64,000 nt of DNA from JBLNDJ01 sp050261515. GTDB lineage: Bacteria; Acidobacteriota; Terriglobia; Bryobacterales; Bryobacteraceae. The DNA lies in contig JBLNDJ010000056.1 of NCBI GenBank assembly GCA_050261515.1, positions 102,901 to 166,900 on the forward strand, read 5' to 3'. The position numbers were made by a program, and so were the translations under genes. The notes beneath the pieces were generated by a model. The model saw only the letters and a program-made list of their open reading frames with translations, did no database searches and was not told where the DNA came from. This document shows positions 1-8,023 of this stretch, one piece after another; the first letter of the stretch is position 1, and every line of letters begins with the position of its first letter.

Positions 1-513
1 CTGTTCACCGTCCAGATCCGCGGCGAGAACGAAACCGTGTGGAAACCGCTCACGGACAAGCTCACCGAGCGCCGCTTCAGTTGGGATTCGACCTCGTTCC
101 CCGACGGCGACTATCGCATCCGCATCATCGCCACCGACGCCCCCGGCAACACACCCGCCGAAGCGCTGACAGGCGAGCTCATCAGCGACTCGTTCACCAT
201 CGACAACACGCCGCCGGCCATCACCGGGCTCGCCGGCACCGTCAACGGAAACCAACTCGTCGTGCGCTGGAAAGCAACCGACGCCCGCAGCCTGATCGAC
301 AAAGCCGAGTACTCCATCAACGGCGGCGACTGGACCCTCGTCGATCCCGTGACACGCCTCACCGACTCGCGCGAAGAGGACTACGAAATCTCGATTCCCC
401 GCCCCTCGCCCGGCGAGCAGAACGTAGCCGTCCGCGTCGCCGACGAATTCGACAACCAGGCCGTGCGCTCAGTCACAATTCCAGATTCCGCAGCCGCAGA
501 GCATTCAAAATAA
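1..513 (+). CDS. C-terminal part of an exported Ig/fibronectin-like protein (partial)
   Basis: The frame is open from base 1 and ends at TAA 511-513, so only the last 170 residues are present and the start lies outside the window. What is visible looks like beta-sandwich modules: a strand pattern FPDGDYRIRIIATD, then a DNTPPAITGL linker of the kind that joins Ig-like or fibronectin-like domains in secreted bacterial proteins, then a second module ending VRVADEFDNQAVRSVTI. No catalytic motif or C-terminal anchor is seen. The role is probably structural or binding, outside the cytoplasm. The 3' end overlaps the convergent copper ATPase gene by 41 bp. The identity of the full protein cannot be judged from this fragment. 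Confidence 0.6.
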   Translation: MFTVQIRGENETVWKPLTDKLTERRFSWDSTSFPDGDYRIRIIATDAPGNTPAEALTGELISDSFTIDNTPPAITGLAGTVNGNQLVVRWKATDARSLIDKAEYSINGGDWTLVDPVTRLTDSREEDYEISIPRPSPGEQNVAVRVADEFDNQAVRSVTIPDSAAAEHSK

Positions 514-2866
514 CCGACACCGAACTGAACGTCATCGCTGCCGCCGCAATCATCGGACTCAGCAACAACCCGAACACCGGGTACAGCACACCGGCCGCCA
601 CCGGCACGCCCAGCACGTTATAGACGAACGCGAAAAACAGGTTCTGCCGGATATTCCGCATCGTCCCGCGGCTCAGCCGCCGCGCCCGCACGATACCCCG
701 CAGGTCCCCGCGCACCAGTATCACCTCCGCGCTCTCGATCGCGATATCGGTCCCCGCTCCCATCGCGATTCCTACATCCGCCTGCGCCAGCGCCGGAGCG
801 TCGTTGATCCCATCGCCCGCCATCGCCACCACGCGCCCCTCGGCCTGCAGCGCCTTCACAATCTCGCCCTTGCGGTCCGGCAGCACCTCGGCATGAACTT
901 CATCGATCCCCAGTTGCCGCGCCACGGCCTCGGCCGTTTCCACGCTGTCGCCCGTCACCATCACGACGTGCACGCCATCCTCGCGCAGCATCCGGATCGC
1001 CTCGGCCGCCGTCGCCTTGATCGTATCGGCCACGCCCACCAGCCCCGCCAGCCGCCCGTCCACCGCGACGAAGACTACGGTCTGGCCCGCGTTGCGCAGC
1101 GCATCCGCTTCGGCGGCAAGCTCCGTCGTGTCGATCGAGAGATCGTCGAACAACGCCCGGTTCCCGAGCGTGATGTGCCGCCCCTCCACCGTCCCGCTCA
1201 CGCCCTTCCCGGGGAAGGATTGAAAATCGACCACCGGCGCCGGCCGCAGCCCGAGTTCCACCGCCCCCGCGACAATCGCCGCCGCCAGCGGATGCTCGCT
1301 CGCCCGCTCCAGGCTCGCCGCGAACCGCAACACCTCGGCGTCGGGCTCCGTCGCCAGCCGCGGCTTGCCCTCCGTCAGCGTGCCCGTTTTATCTACAACG
1401 AGGGTATCGACCTTCTCCAGTGCCTCGAGCGCCTCGGCATTCTTGATGAGCACGCCCGCCGCCGCGCCCCGCCCCATCCCGACCATCACGGCCATCGGAG
1501 TCGCAAGCCCCAGCGCGCACGGGCACGCAATGATGAGCACCGCCACGGCGTTCACGAGCGCGTGCGCCAGCCGCGGCGCCGGGCCCACCGCGGCCCACAC
1601 CGCAAACGTCGCCAGGGCCACCAGCACCACCACCGGAACGAACCACGACGCCACCACATCGGCCACCCGCTGGATCGGCGCGCGGCTCCGCTGCGCTTCG
1701 CTAACCATCCGGACAATCCGCGCCAGCAGCGTCTCCGAGCCCACGCGCTCGGCGCGCATCAGGAACGTGCCCGTCCCGTTCACCGTCCCGCCCGTCACCG
1801 CGCTCCCGGGTGTTTTCTCTACCGGAATCGGCTCGCCCGTCAGCATCGATTCATCGACCGCGCTCGCGCCCTCCAGCACCACCCCGTCCACCGGAATTCT
1901 CTCCCCCGGCCGCACCCGCAACCGGTCGCCCGGCGCCACCTGCTTGAGCGCCACGTCCTGCTCGGTCCCGTCCGCCAGCACCAGGTGAGCCACCGGAGGC
2001 GCCAGCCCGAGCAGCGCCCGGATCGCGCTCGACGTCCGTCCCCGCGCCTTCAGCTCCAGCACCTGCCCCAGCAGCACCAGCGTCGTGATCACGGCGGCCG
2101 ATTCGAAGTAGACCTCCATTTCCCCGCCATGCCCGCGGAACGCCGCCGGGAAAATCCCCGGTGCAAGCGTCGCGACGACGCTATAGAGGTAGGCCGTCCC
2201 GGTGCCGATAGCAATGAGTGTGAACATGTTCGGGCTGCGATGCACAATCGACGCCCACCCGCGCTCGAAAAACGGCCACCCGCACCACAGCACCACCGGA
2301 GTCGCCAGCGCCAGCTCGACCCAGTTCATCCAGGCCCCGCCGTGCGCCGGCATCCACATCCCGCCCATCGCAATCGCAAGCAGCGGAACCGTCAGCGCCG
2401 CGGCCACGCGGAACCGCCGCGACATATTTTCGAGCTCCGGATTCGGCTGGTCGTTTGCGGCCGTCACCTCCGCCGGCTCGAGCGCCATCCCGCACTTCGG
2501 ACACGTCCCGGGCCCTATCTGACGCACCTCCGGATGCATCGGGCACGTATAGACCACCATGTGGGTCAGCCCCGCGGGCTGCGGCGGCCTCTCAGGCTGC
2601 CCGGCGAACTTATCCAGACACCCCTTGCAGCAGAAATAGTACCTGCGCCCCTCGCGCTCCGCCGTGAACCGGGCCGTCAGGGCGTCCACATTCATTCCGC
2701 ATATGGGATCTTTCTCTAACACCGGCCCCGCCCCGCCAATCTGTGTCAACCCGCCGGGGAGCCCCGTCCCGCTGCCCTGCCCCGTCCCGCCACCCCCGCT
2801 GCCCTGCCCCGTCCCGCTGCCCCCAATCTGCATAAGATTATTCCCCATCAGGATAAAAAGATTCAC
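473..2866 (-). CDS. copA: Copper-translocating P1B-type ATPase with YHS and heavy-metal-binding domains
   Basis: ATP-driven heavy-metal pump of the inner membrane, most likely for copper. In order: a YHS domain (about residues 53-90, DPICGM and YYFCCKGC), a CPMHPEV...CPKCGM heavy-metal-binding domain (about 105-135), membrane helices with the CPCALGLATP ion motif, the DKTGTLT phosphorylation motif, the SEHPLA substrate-domain motif and the GDGINDAPAL hinge. The classical CxxC HMA domain is absent and the YHS/HMBD pair stands in for it, as in many CopA/CopB-type pumps. The start is uncertain: residues 13-48 are Gly/Ser/Thr-rich and encoded by a G-rich tandem repeat, so a GTG at 2722 (just before LEKDPICGM) or the ATG at 2833 could be the real start. 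The gene is alone on its strand and divergent from hom. Confidence 0.92.
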   Translation of the reverse strand: MNLFILMGNNLMQIGGSGTGQGSGGGGTGQGSGTGLPGGLTQIGGAGPVLEKDPICGMNVDALTARFTAEREGRRYYFCCKGCLDKFAGQPERPPQPAGLTHMVVYTCPMHPEVRQIGPGTCPKCGMALEPAEVTAANDQPNPELENMSRRFRVAAALTVPLLAIAMGGMWMPAHGGAWMNWVELALATPVVLWCGWPFFERGWASIVHRSPNMFTLIAIGTGTAYLYSVVATLAPGIFPAAFRGHGGEMEVYFESAAVITTLVLLGQVLELKARGRTSSAIRALLGLAPPVAHLVLADGTEQDVALKQVAPGDRLRVRPGERIPVDGVVLEGASAVDESMLTGEPIPVEKTPGSAVTGGTVNGTGTFLMRAERVGSETLLARIVRMVSEAQRSRAPIQRVADVVASWFVPVVVLVALATFAVWAAVGPAPRLAHALVNAVAVLIIACPCALGLATPMAVMVGMGRGAAAGVLIKNAEALEALEKVDTLVVDKTGTLTEGKPRLATEPDAEVLRFAASLERASEHPLAAAIVAGAVELGLRPAPVVDFQSFPGKGVSGTVEGRHITLGNRALFDDLSIDTTELAAEADALRNAGQTVVFVAVDGRLAGLVGVADTIKATAAEAIRMLREDGVHVVMVTGDSVETAEAVARQLGIDEVHAEVLPDRKGEIVKALQAEGRVVAMAGDGINDAPALAQADVGIAMGAGTDIAIESAEVILVRGDLRGIVRARRLSRGTMRNIRQNLFFAFVYNVLGVPVAAGVLYPVFGLLLSPMIAAAAMTFSSVSVILNALRLRNLEL
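2768..2817. repeat. G-rich tandem repeat at the 5' end of the copper ATPase gene
   Basis: A 23-bp unit occurs at 2768-2790 and again at 2795-2817 (27-bp period, unit starting CCCGCTGCCCTGCCCC). On the copA coding strand it is almost pure G with runs of three to five. A shorter echo of the flank is also seen, giving the repeated peptide pieces TQIGGAG and MQIGGSG. It either encodes a flexible Gly/Ser linker or lies in an untranslated leader. Confidence 0.75.
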
Positions 2867-2913
2867 TTCAAGAGGCTGAGGTCACATGCCCCCGTGGGCT
2901 ATCATAACGACTT

Positions 2914-4218
2914 ATGCAGCAAGTGAATGTTGGCATCGTCGGTCTCGGCAACATCGGCGGCGGGACCATGACGATCCTCGCCGAAAATGCCGCGCAAATC
3001 GACCAGAAACTCGGCTTCCGGCTCCGAATCGCGGCCGTTTGCGACGTGAAGCTCGCCGACAAGCAGATTCCCGAAGCCCTCGGCCCGGTCTTCAAAACCA
3101 CCGACTGGCGCGAGCTGGTCGCGCACCCCGACGTCCACATCGTCGTGGAACTGGTCGGAGGCACCACCGTCGCGCAGGAGATCATCCATGCCGCCATCGC
3201 CGCCGGTAAGTCCGTCGTCACGGCCAACAAAGAGCTCATGGGTCTCTGCGGCGCCGATATCTGGGAGCGCACTATCGCCGCCGGCACCAACATCGCCATG
3301 GAAGCCAGCGTCTGCGGCGGTATCCCCATTCACGCCGTGCTGCGCGAAGGCATCTCGGGCGACCGCGTCGTCGCCCTCTACGGCATCCTGAACGGCACCA
3401 GCAACTACATCCTCACCGAGATGGAGAAGCACGGCTCGAAGCTCGAAACCGTGCTCGCCGAGGCCCAGCGGCTCGGCTACGCCGAGGCCAACCCTTCGAA
3501 CGACATCGACGGCTTCGACGCGCGCTCCAAACTCGCCATCCTCGCCGCCCTCGCCTTCGGCGAAAAGATCACGCCTTCCGACATCTTCACCGAAGGCATC
3601 CGCCGCCTCTCGCCGGTCGATTTCCAATACGCGCACCACCTCGGCCAGACCATCCGCCTGCTGTGCAAAGCAATCCAGACGCCCGAAGGCCTCATCCTCT
3701 CGGTGCGCCCCGCGCTCATCTCGAAATCGACGATCCTCGCCGGCGTCCAGGGCTCCTATAACGCCGTCTGGGTCAAAGGCCTTTACGGCGAAGACACCTT
3801 CTACTACGGAAAGGGCGCCGGTCCCCGGCCCACCGGCGTCGCCGTCGTCAGCGATCTGATGCGTGTCGCGCGCGAGATCCGCGGCGGCAGCCCCGACCGC
3901 GTCTCTCCCTTCGCGCACCAGCGCCTGGGCGAGTACAAGCCCATTCCCGTCGCGCGCCAGAAGCGGCCCTACTTCCTCCGCTTCCGCGTCGCCGACCGCC
4001 CCGGCATCATCGCCGCGCTCGCCCACATCCTGGCCGGCAAGCGCATCAGTCTCGAAGCGGTCCTGCAACTCCCCTACGGAACCAAGGACGACGTACCTTT
4101 CGTCATTACGCTCGAGCCCACCACCGAGCAAGCCGTCTGCGAAGCCGTCGCCGAAATGTCCAAGCTCGATTTTCTGCTCGAACCGCCGCTCGCGCTCCCC
4201 ATCGAACCGCCTCTATGA
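2914..4218 (+). CDS. hom: Homoserine dehydrogenase
   Basis: Reduces aspartate semialdehyde to homoserine in the threonine/methionine branch of aspartate-family synthesis; cytoplasmic. The 434-residue length is normal for the monofunctional enzyme. Seen: the Rossmann motif GIVGLGNIGGG at the N-terminus, VTANKELM with the conserved Lys, GILNGTSNYIL in the catalytic domain, and a C-terminal ACT domain from about residue 350 (RVADRPGIIAALAHIL) that usually binds threonine for feedback control. No clear Shine-Dalgarno precedes the ATG, and a TATCAT box ends 8 bp before it, so initiation may be leaderless. The stop overlaps the next gene's start by 4 bp (ATGA). No other threonine gene is adjacent. 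Confidence 0.95.
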   Translation: MQQVNVGIVGLGNIGGGTMTILAENAAQIDQKLGFRLRIAAVCDVKLADKQIPEALGPVFKTTDWRELVAHPDVHIVVELVGGTTVAQEIIHAAIAAGKSVVTANKELMGLCGADIWERTIAAGTNIAMEASVCGGIPIHAVLREGISGDRVVALYGILNGTSNYILTEMEKHGSKLETVLAEAQRLGYAEANPSNDIDGFDARSKLAILAALAFGEKITPSDIFTEGIRRLSPVDFQYAHHLGQTIRLLCKAIQTPEGLILSVRPALISKSTILAGVQGSYNAVWVKGLYGEDTFYYGKGAGPRPTGVAVVSDLMRVAREIRGGSPDRVSPFAHQRLGEYKPIPVARQKRPYFLRFRVADRPGIIAALAHILAGKRISLEAVLQLPYGTKDDVPFVITLEPTTEQAVCEAVAEMSKLDFLLEPPLALPIEPPL

Positions 4219-4886
4219 AACTGGCGCTGCTGCTGCTCGCGATCGCCTCTCTTATCGCCGCGCAGGTCGCCACCAAAGCGAACGAGCGCTATCGGACGCC
4301 GGAGGGCCGCGCGCAGCTCGCTGCCGGCATGGGCTCGCACTTCCGCGACCAGGAGCAGAATCCGCGCAAACTCGTCGCCGCCCTGGACATCAAACCGGGC
4401 ATGACCGTCGCCGATATCGGCACCGGTCCCGGCTACATGCTTCCGTTCCTCAGCGCTGCCGCCGGCCCGCGCGGCCGGGTGATCGCCGAAGACATCTTCG
4501 CCGACATGCTCGAGCACGCGAAAAAGCGCATCGCGGACCGGAAACTGGGGAACGTCACCGTCGTGCTGGGAACCGCAACGGACCCGAAGCTCCCCGAAGC
4601 GGCCATCGATCTCGCCTTCACTCTCGAGGTCTACCACCATTTCGATTACCCCGCCGAAATGCTCGCGAAGATCCGCCGCGCGTTGCGCGAGGACGGCCGC
4701 CTCGCCATAGTAGATTTTTACCGCAGTGAGGCAGCCATGCCTGGCGGCCACGCGCTCCAGCACATACGCGCCGATCAACCCGAGGTAATCAGGGAAGTGG
4801 AAGCGAACGGGTTCCGGCTCGCCGGGAAACAGGACCACATCCCCGGCCGCCAATACCTGCTGCTGTTCCGGAAGGCTCCGAAGTGA
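4215..4886 (+). CDS. Class I SAM-dependent methyltransferase with an N-terminal signal-like segment
   Basis: Predicted small-molecule methyltransferase, 223 residues. The SAM-binding motif I is VADIGTGPGYM (about residues 67-77), followed by an acidic strand end (VIAEDIF) and a motif-IV-like stretch IDLAFTLEVYHHF. Before the fold there is a hydrophobic segment MKLALLLLAIASLIAAQ that looks like a Sec signal peptide, which is unusual for an enzyme needing cytoplasmic SAM. The start overlaps the hom stop (ATGA), so the two are translationally coupled. An internal start without the hydrophobic segment is possible, but no ATG follows it closely. The substrate is unknown. Confidence 0.8.
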   Translation: MKLALLLLAIASLIAAQVATKANERYRTPEGRAQLAAGMGSHFRDQEQNPRKLVAALDIKPGMTVADIGTGPGYMLPFLSAAAGPRGRVIAEDIFADMLEHAKKRIADRKLGNVTVVLGTATDPKLPEAAIDLAFTLEVYHHFDYPAEMLAKIRRALREDGRLAIVDFYRSEAAMPGGHALQHIRADQPEVIREVEANGFRLAGKQDHIPGRQYLLLFRKAPK

Positions 4887-4887
4887 C

Positions 4888-5301
4888 TTAGTCCAGTCCC
4901 GCTTTCATCGTGCAGGAGCCCAAAAAGGACCCCAGCAGAACCGGCACCGACTGCACGAAGTACACGTCCAGGTGCGACGCGAGATAGAGCAACATCCGCT
5001 CAGCCTCCATCTGGCTGAGGTTCGGATCGCTGAACGTCCAGATCAGGTCGCTCAACGCGAACGTCACGAAGCTCGCCGCCGCCCAGCGCCAGATGCGCCG
5101 CGGCCGAAAGCAGCCGAGCAAAGCGCCCGAAAAGAATAACGCGGACTCAACCACGATCAGCCGTGTCGTCTGGTCCGACTGCATGCTCAGGAACCTGGGA
5201 AGCCACAACGAACCCAGGCTGAGGATGGAGGTGACGCCCCACCAGAGCGGATCGGCCGATCCGTCGAATCGAACTCCAGTCGATTTCCGTGGTTCCAGCA
5301 T
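4888..5301 (-). CDS. Hypothetical small membrane protein
   Basis: A 137-residue protein with about three or four hydrophobic segments (WWGVTSILSLGSLWLP; LIVVESALFFSGALLG; WAAASFVTFALSDLIW; and VYFVQSVPVLLGSFLG near the end). No known motif is recognised. It ends 1 bp from the convergent methyltransferase stop. Upstream lies an unusually AT-rich spacer shared with the divergent PEP-CTERM gene. Probably an inner-membrane protein; no function can be proposed from the sequence. Confidence 0.6.
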   Translation of the reverse strand: MLEPRKSTGVRFDGSADPLWWGVTSILSLGSLWLPRFLSMQSDQTTRLIVVESALFFSGALLGCFRPRRIWRWAAASFVTFALSDLIWTFSDPNLSQMEAERMLLYLASHLDVYFVQSVPVLLGSFLGSCTMKAGLD

Positions 5302-5375
5302 AATGCGTACTAGACCTTACTAATAACAATGGAACCACGAAATAGGCACTTAGTCAATTGAAAAATCAACTATTT

Positions 5376-5388
5376 AGCGTACCAGTAC
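5376..5388. promoter_or_regulatory. GTAC-dyad site, copy 1
   Basis: AGCGTACCAGTAC: a palindrome-like GTAC-NN-GTAC core inside the AT-rich spacer (5302-5565) between the divergent hypothetical membrane protein and the PEP-CTERM gene. A second copy with the complementary central dinucleotide lies at 5488-5500. Arrangement and spacing resemble paired operators. No protein can be assigned. Confidence 0.4.
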
Positions 5389-5487
5389 CCGGCCGGCCAA
5401 AACCTCTTTTTGCCCCGCTTTGATCTATGAGTACTATAGGACTTACCGAAATTCAATCAGATAGGACCAACCAGACCGCTCATCCCG

Positions 5488-5500
5488 AGCGTACTGGTAC
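5488..5500. promoter_or_regulatory. GTAC-dyad site, copy 2
   Basis: AGCGTACTGGTAC, 11 of 13 bases identical to the copy at 5376-5388; its core is the reverse complement of that site's core. It lies about 65 bp before the PEP-CTERM start codon. A possible operator for that gene; inference only. Confidence 0.4.
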
Positions 5501-5565
5501 AGAAAGCTTATAAGTATGACGCGCATTTAATCAAAATCCGCGTATGATAACAGGAAGAGGGACTC

Positions 5566-6210
5566 ATGCGATTTCCGAACACGTTTCTGGCCCTTGCCCT
5601 GGCGCTGGCCGCTGCCACCGCTGTTTCCGCCACACCTGTCGCCTACGAGTTCATCACCGCGCCCACTTCGCTTGACGACTTTCTGACCCTCGGCTTTCAG
5701 TTCACCCCGAACGCGCCGCTCACCGTGACCAGCCTCGGCTACTACGACGAGGGTGGCGACGGGCTGCTGGCTTCGCATGAAATCGGCATCTTCGACGCAG
5801 GAGGCAACCTGCTTGCGTCCGCGACCGTAGGCTTCGGAACGGCCGCCCCCCTGATCGGAAACTTCCGTTACGTGCCCATCGCCCCGTTGACGCTGTCCGG
5901 ATCGCTCACCTACACGATCGCGGCCACCACGGGCGGATTCGCAGGCGATCCCTGGGCCTTCGGCACGGCTGGATCGATCACGGGCCTCACAGTGAACCCG
6001 CTGATCGGGATCGCGCCCGATGCCGGACGTTACATCTATCCGGGAGCAAACGCATTGGTCTACCCGACCAACACCTTCACTTACACGCTCTACGCCGGCC
6101 CGAACTTCGGATTCGAATCCACCGCCGTTCCCGAGCCCGGCACCTTCGTCCTGCTGGGACTCACGCTTCTCCCGGCCATTGCGCTCGCGCGGCGTTTCAG
6201 GCGGACTTAG
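5566..6210 (+). CDS. PEP-CTERM sorting domain protein
   Basis: Secreted protein of 214 residues. A Sec signal peptide (MRFPNTFLALALALAAATAVSA) is followed by a beta-rich body of about 170 residues (TPNAPLTVTSLGYYDEGGDG, PFAFG-like strands) typical of small PEP-CTERM proteins. The C-terminus is the tripartite sorting signal: VPEPGT, a hydrophobic helix FVLLGLTLLPAIALA and a basic tail RRFRR. Such proteins are processed by exosortase and end up at the surface or in the matrix. No exosortase or EPS gene is in this window, so the processing enzyme must be elsewhere. A strong RBS (AGGAAGAGGG) precedes the ATG. The stop overlaps the convergent peptidase gene by 4 bp. Confidence 0.9.
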   Translation: MRFPNTFLALALALAAATAVSATPVAYEFITAPTSLDDFLTLGFQFTPNAPLTVTSLGYYDEGGDGLLASHEIGIFDAGGNLLASATVGFGTAAPLIGNFRYVPIAPLTLSGSLTYTIAATTGGFAGDPWAFGTAGSITGLTVNPLIGIAPDAGRYIYPGANALVYPTNTFTYTLYAGPNFGFESTAVPEPGTFVLLGLTLLPAIALARRFRRT

Positions 6211-7073
6211 TCCAGCTTTCTCACAGTCTCGAGCACGACCTTCCCCACCACGGCGAAGCTCTGCGCGCTCAACTTGTCGGCCGTGTCCTTCTCCGTGTGC
6301 CAGTAGGCGTTCCCCGGGCCGTAGTCAAAATCGATCAGGTCCGCCGCGTTCGCCCCCGCCTGCACGAACGGAATGTGATCGTCGAGGATCGCCCCGGGCT
6401 CGCTCGAAAAGTGCCGCCCCTCGCCCAGCCGCGCCGCCGTCTCCCAGATCAGCCGCCGCAGCGTCGGGCTCGAGTTCTCGTCGTTGACAATGTCCAGGTC
6501 GCGGTCGCCGATCATATCGATGTTGATCAGGGCCTTCAACTTCGCCAGCACGCCTTCCGACCGCCACCGCCCGGCCAGGTGGCGGCTGCCGTAAGTGCCG
6601 TCGGTTTCCGACCACTGCGCGATCGCCTCCTCGCCGTCGAACCATACCAGCCACACGTCGTTCTTGTGCGGCGTGCGGGCAATCACTCGCGCCATCTCGA
6701 GCAGGAAGCCCGTTGATGAGCCGCCGTCATTCGCGCCCACGAAGTAACCGCCCGGCATCGACTTCGTGTCGTAGTGCCCGGTGATCGCCACCACGCGGCC
6801 CGAGGTGCCGGGGAACCGCGCGATGATGTTCCGCATCGGGACGGGCCCGAGCGGCGTCGAAGCGCGGAAGTCGTCGTAAACCACCTCGCACTTGAGCGGC
6901 TTCAACTGCGCGGCGATGTACGCCTGCAACTTGCGGATCGCTTCCGAGCCCGAGGGGCGCGGGCCGAACGCGACAACCCTGCGTGTGAATTCGAGCGCCG
7001 CGCCGCCGTCGAACGCCGCGTGCTGCTGCGCTCCGAGCGCCGCCGCAAACAGAACCAAGCCCCACTTCACCAT
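6207..7073 (-). CDS. Exported M28-family zinc metallopeptidase
   Basis: Predicted aminopeptidase or glutaminyl-cyclase-like enzyme, 288 residues, with a signal sequence (MVKWGLVLFAAALGAQQ). The two-zinc ligands of the M28 fold are visible in order: His in ITGHYDTK, Asp in GANDGGSSTG, the Glu pair in FDGEEAI, Asp in INIDMIGDRDL and a late His in LDDHIPF. The start at 7073 was chosen because the signal peptide begins there and it overlaps the upstream methyltransferase stop by 7 bp; the frame stays open further upstream only as antisense-like sequence. Acts outside the cytoplasm on peptides of unknown sequence. Confidence 0.88.
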   Translation of the reverse strand: MVKWGLVLFAAALGAQQHAAFDGGAALEFTRRVVAFGPRPSGSEAIRKLQAYIAAQLKPLKCEVVYDDFRASTPLGPVPMRNIIARFPGTSGRVVAITGHYDTKSMPGGYFVGANDGGSSTGFLLEMARVIARTPHKNDVWLVWFDGEEAIAQWSETDGTYGSRHLAGRWRSEGVLAKLKALINIDMIGDRDLDIVNDENSSPTLRRLIWETAARLGEGRHFSSEPGAILDDHIPFVQAGANAADLIDFDYGPGNAYWHTEKDTADKLSAQSFAVVGKVVLETVRKLD

Positions 7074-7948
7074 TTCGGACGCGCCTCGATCGTGATGCGC
7101 GCCCCGGCCCTGCATGCCGCCCCAGCCAGCGTGAATGGAACCGCCGCGGCGGCCAGCGCGATGTACAGCAAGTGCTTTAGCAGCTTGATGAACTCGCTCT
7201 CCGCCGCGCCACGCGCCCGGCGCACCGCCGGATCGAGCCACGGCGCAACGCTCGTCGCCAGGTCCGCCGCGCTGCGCCGCGAAAAGTGATTCCGCCGCAG
7301 CACCTCGAAGCCGCAGTACTCGAGCAGCGCCTCCAGGTCGCGCTCGCGGAAGTGGATCAGGTGGCGCGGCACGTCGAGTCCGCTCCACTTCTCCCCGAGC
7401 AGCAGAAACTGCCACGACGCTGCATTCTGACACTGCACGATCAGCCGGCCCGCGGCCCGCAGCAGTTCGCGCGCGGCTTCGAGCGAAGCGGCCGGATCGG
7501 GCACGTGCTCGAGCACATGCAGCATCGTGACGGCCGCGCAGGAGCCGCGCGCCGCTTCCCCGGCGGCGTCGATGCCCGATTCAGCCAGCGCCCGCCGGAA
7601 CTCCGCCCCGTCCGGACTCAAATCGAGGACGGGACCGGAAACGCCCGCGCGATCCAGCGCGCGAACCACGAAGCGAACATCGCCCGCGAGGACGAACCGC
7701 CGGAACGCGCTCTCGATCCGATCCGCAAGCGTCTCCCGCCTCTCGGGCCAGGCCGACGCCCGCGCATATCGCAGCAACTCCGCCGCCCCGGGCCGCGGCG
7801 CCAGGTGCATCACCCCACACCTGCCGCACTCGACCACTTGGAACCGTTCGCTTGTCGTCCTGTACAGCCGGTCCGTGGTCTCAAACAGCGGCTCGCACTG
7901 CGGCCAGCCGCAAGCAGGGCACTCTTGCTCCGTCGTCAATGAGACCAA
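7067..7948 (-). CDS. SAM-dependent methyltransferase with N-terminal zinc ribbon
   Basis: A 293-residue class I methyltransferase. The first 50 residues carry two Cys pairs (CPACG and CGRCG), a zinc-ribbon-like cap found in methyltransferases of surface glycan and lipid synthesis. The SAM fold follows, with GPVLDLSPDGAEF as the diverged motif I and MLHVLEHVPDPAASL as motif IV; a C-terminal hydrophobic stretch (LYIALAAAAVPFTLAGAA) suggests membrane association. It is coupled to the downstream peptidase gene by a 7-bp overlap. The substrate is unknown. Confidence 0.8.
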   Translation of the reverse strand: MVSLTTEQECPACGWPQCEPLFETTDRLYRTTSERFQVVECGRCGVMHLAPRPGAAELLRYARASAWPERRETLADRIESAFRRFVLAGDVRFVVRALDRAGVSGPVLDLSPDGAEFRRALAESGIDAAGEAARGSCAAVTMLHVLEHVPDPAASLEAARELLRAAGRLIVQCQNAASWQFLLLGEKWSGLDVPRHLIHFRERDLEALLEYCGFEVLRRNHFSRRSAADLATSVAPWLDPAVRRARGAAESEFIKLLKHLLYIALAAAAVPFTLAGAACRAGARITIEARPKW

Positions 7949-7982
7949 GATTCTCTCTTTTCCCCGGCCGGACGCAACTCTC

Positions 7983-7999
7983 GGGTGGGGCAGCCACCC
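7983..7999. repeat. Short GC-rich hairpin in the intercistronic spacer
   Basis: Perfect 6-bp arms GGGTGG and CCACCC around a 5-base loop, in the 75-bp gap between the ICMT-like gene and the zinc-ribbon methyltransferase gene. A second, imperfect GC hairpin follows at about 8005-8023. There is no T-tract, so this is not a classical terminator; it may stabilise or separate transcripts. Confidence 0.35.
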
Positions 8000-8023
8000 A
8001 GGTTGGGGCGGCTCGCAGCCCGC

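Noticed and set aside
893..2719. Long plus-strand frame opposite the copper ATPase
   Set aside because: His/Arg/Pro-rich shadow of copA with no recognisable motif or RBS.
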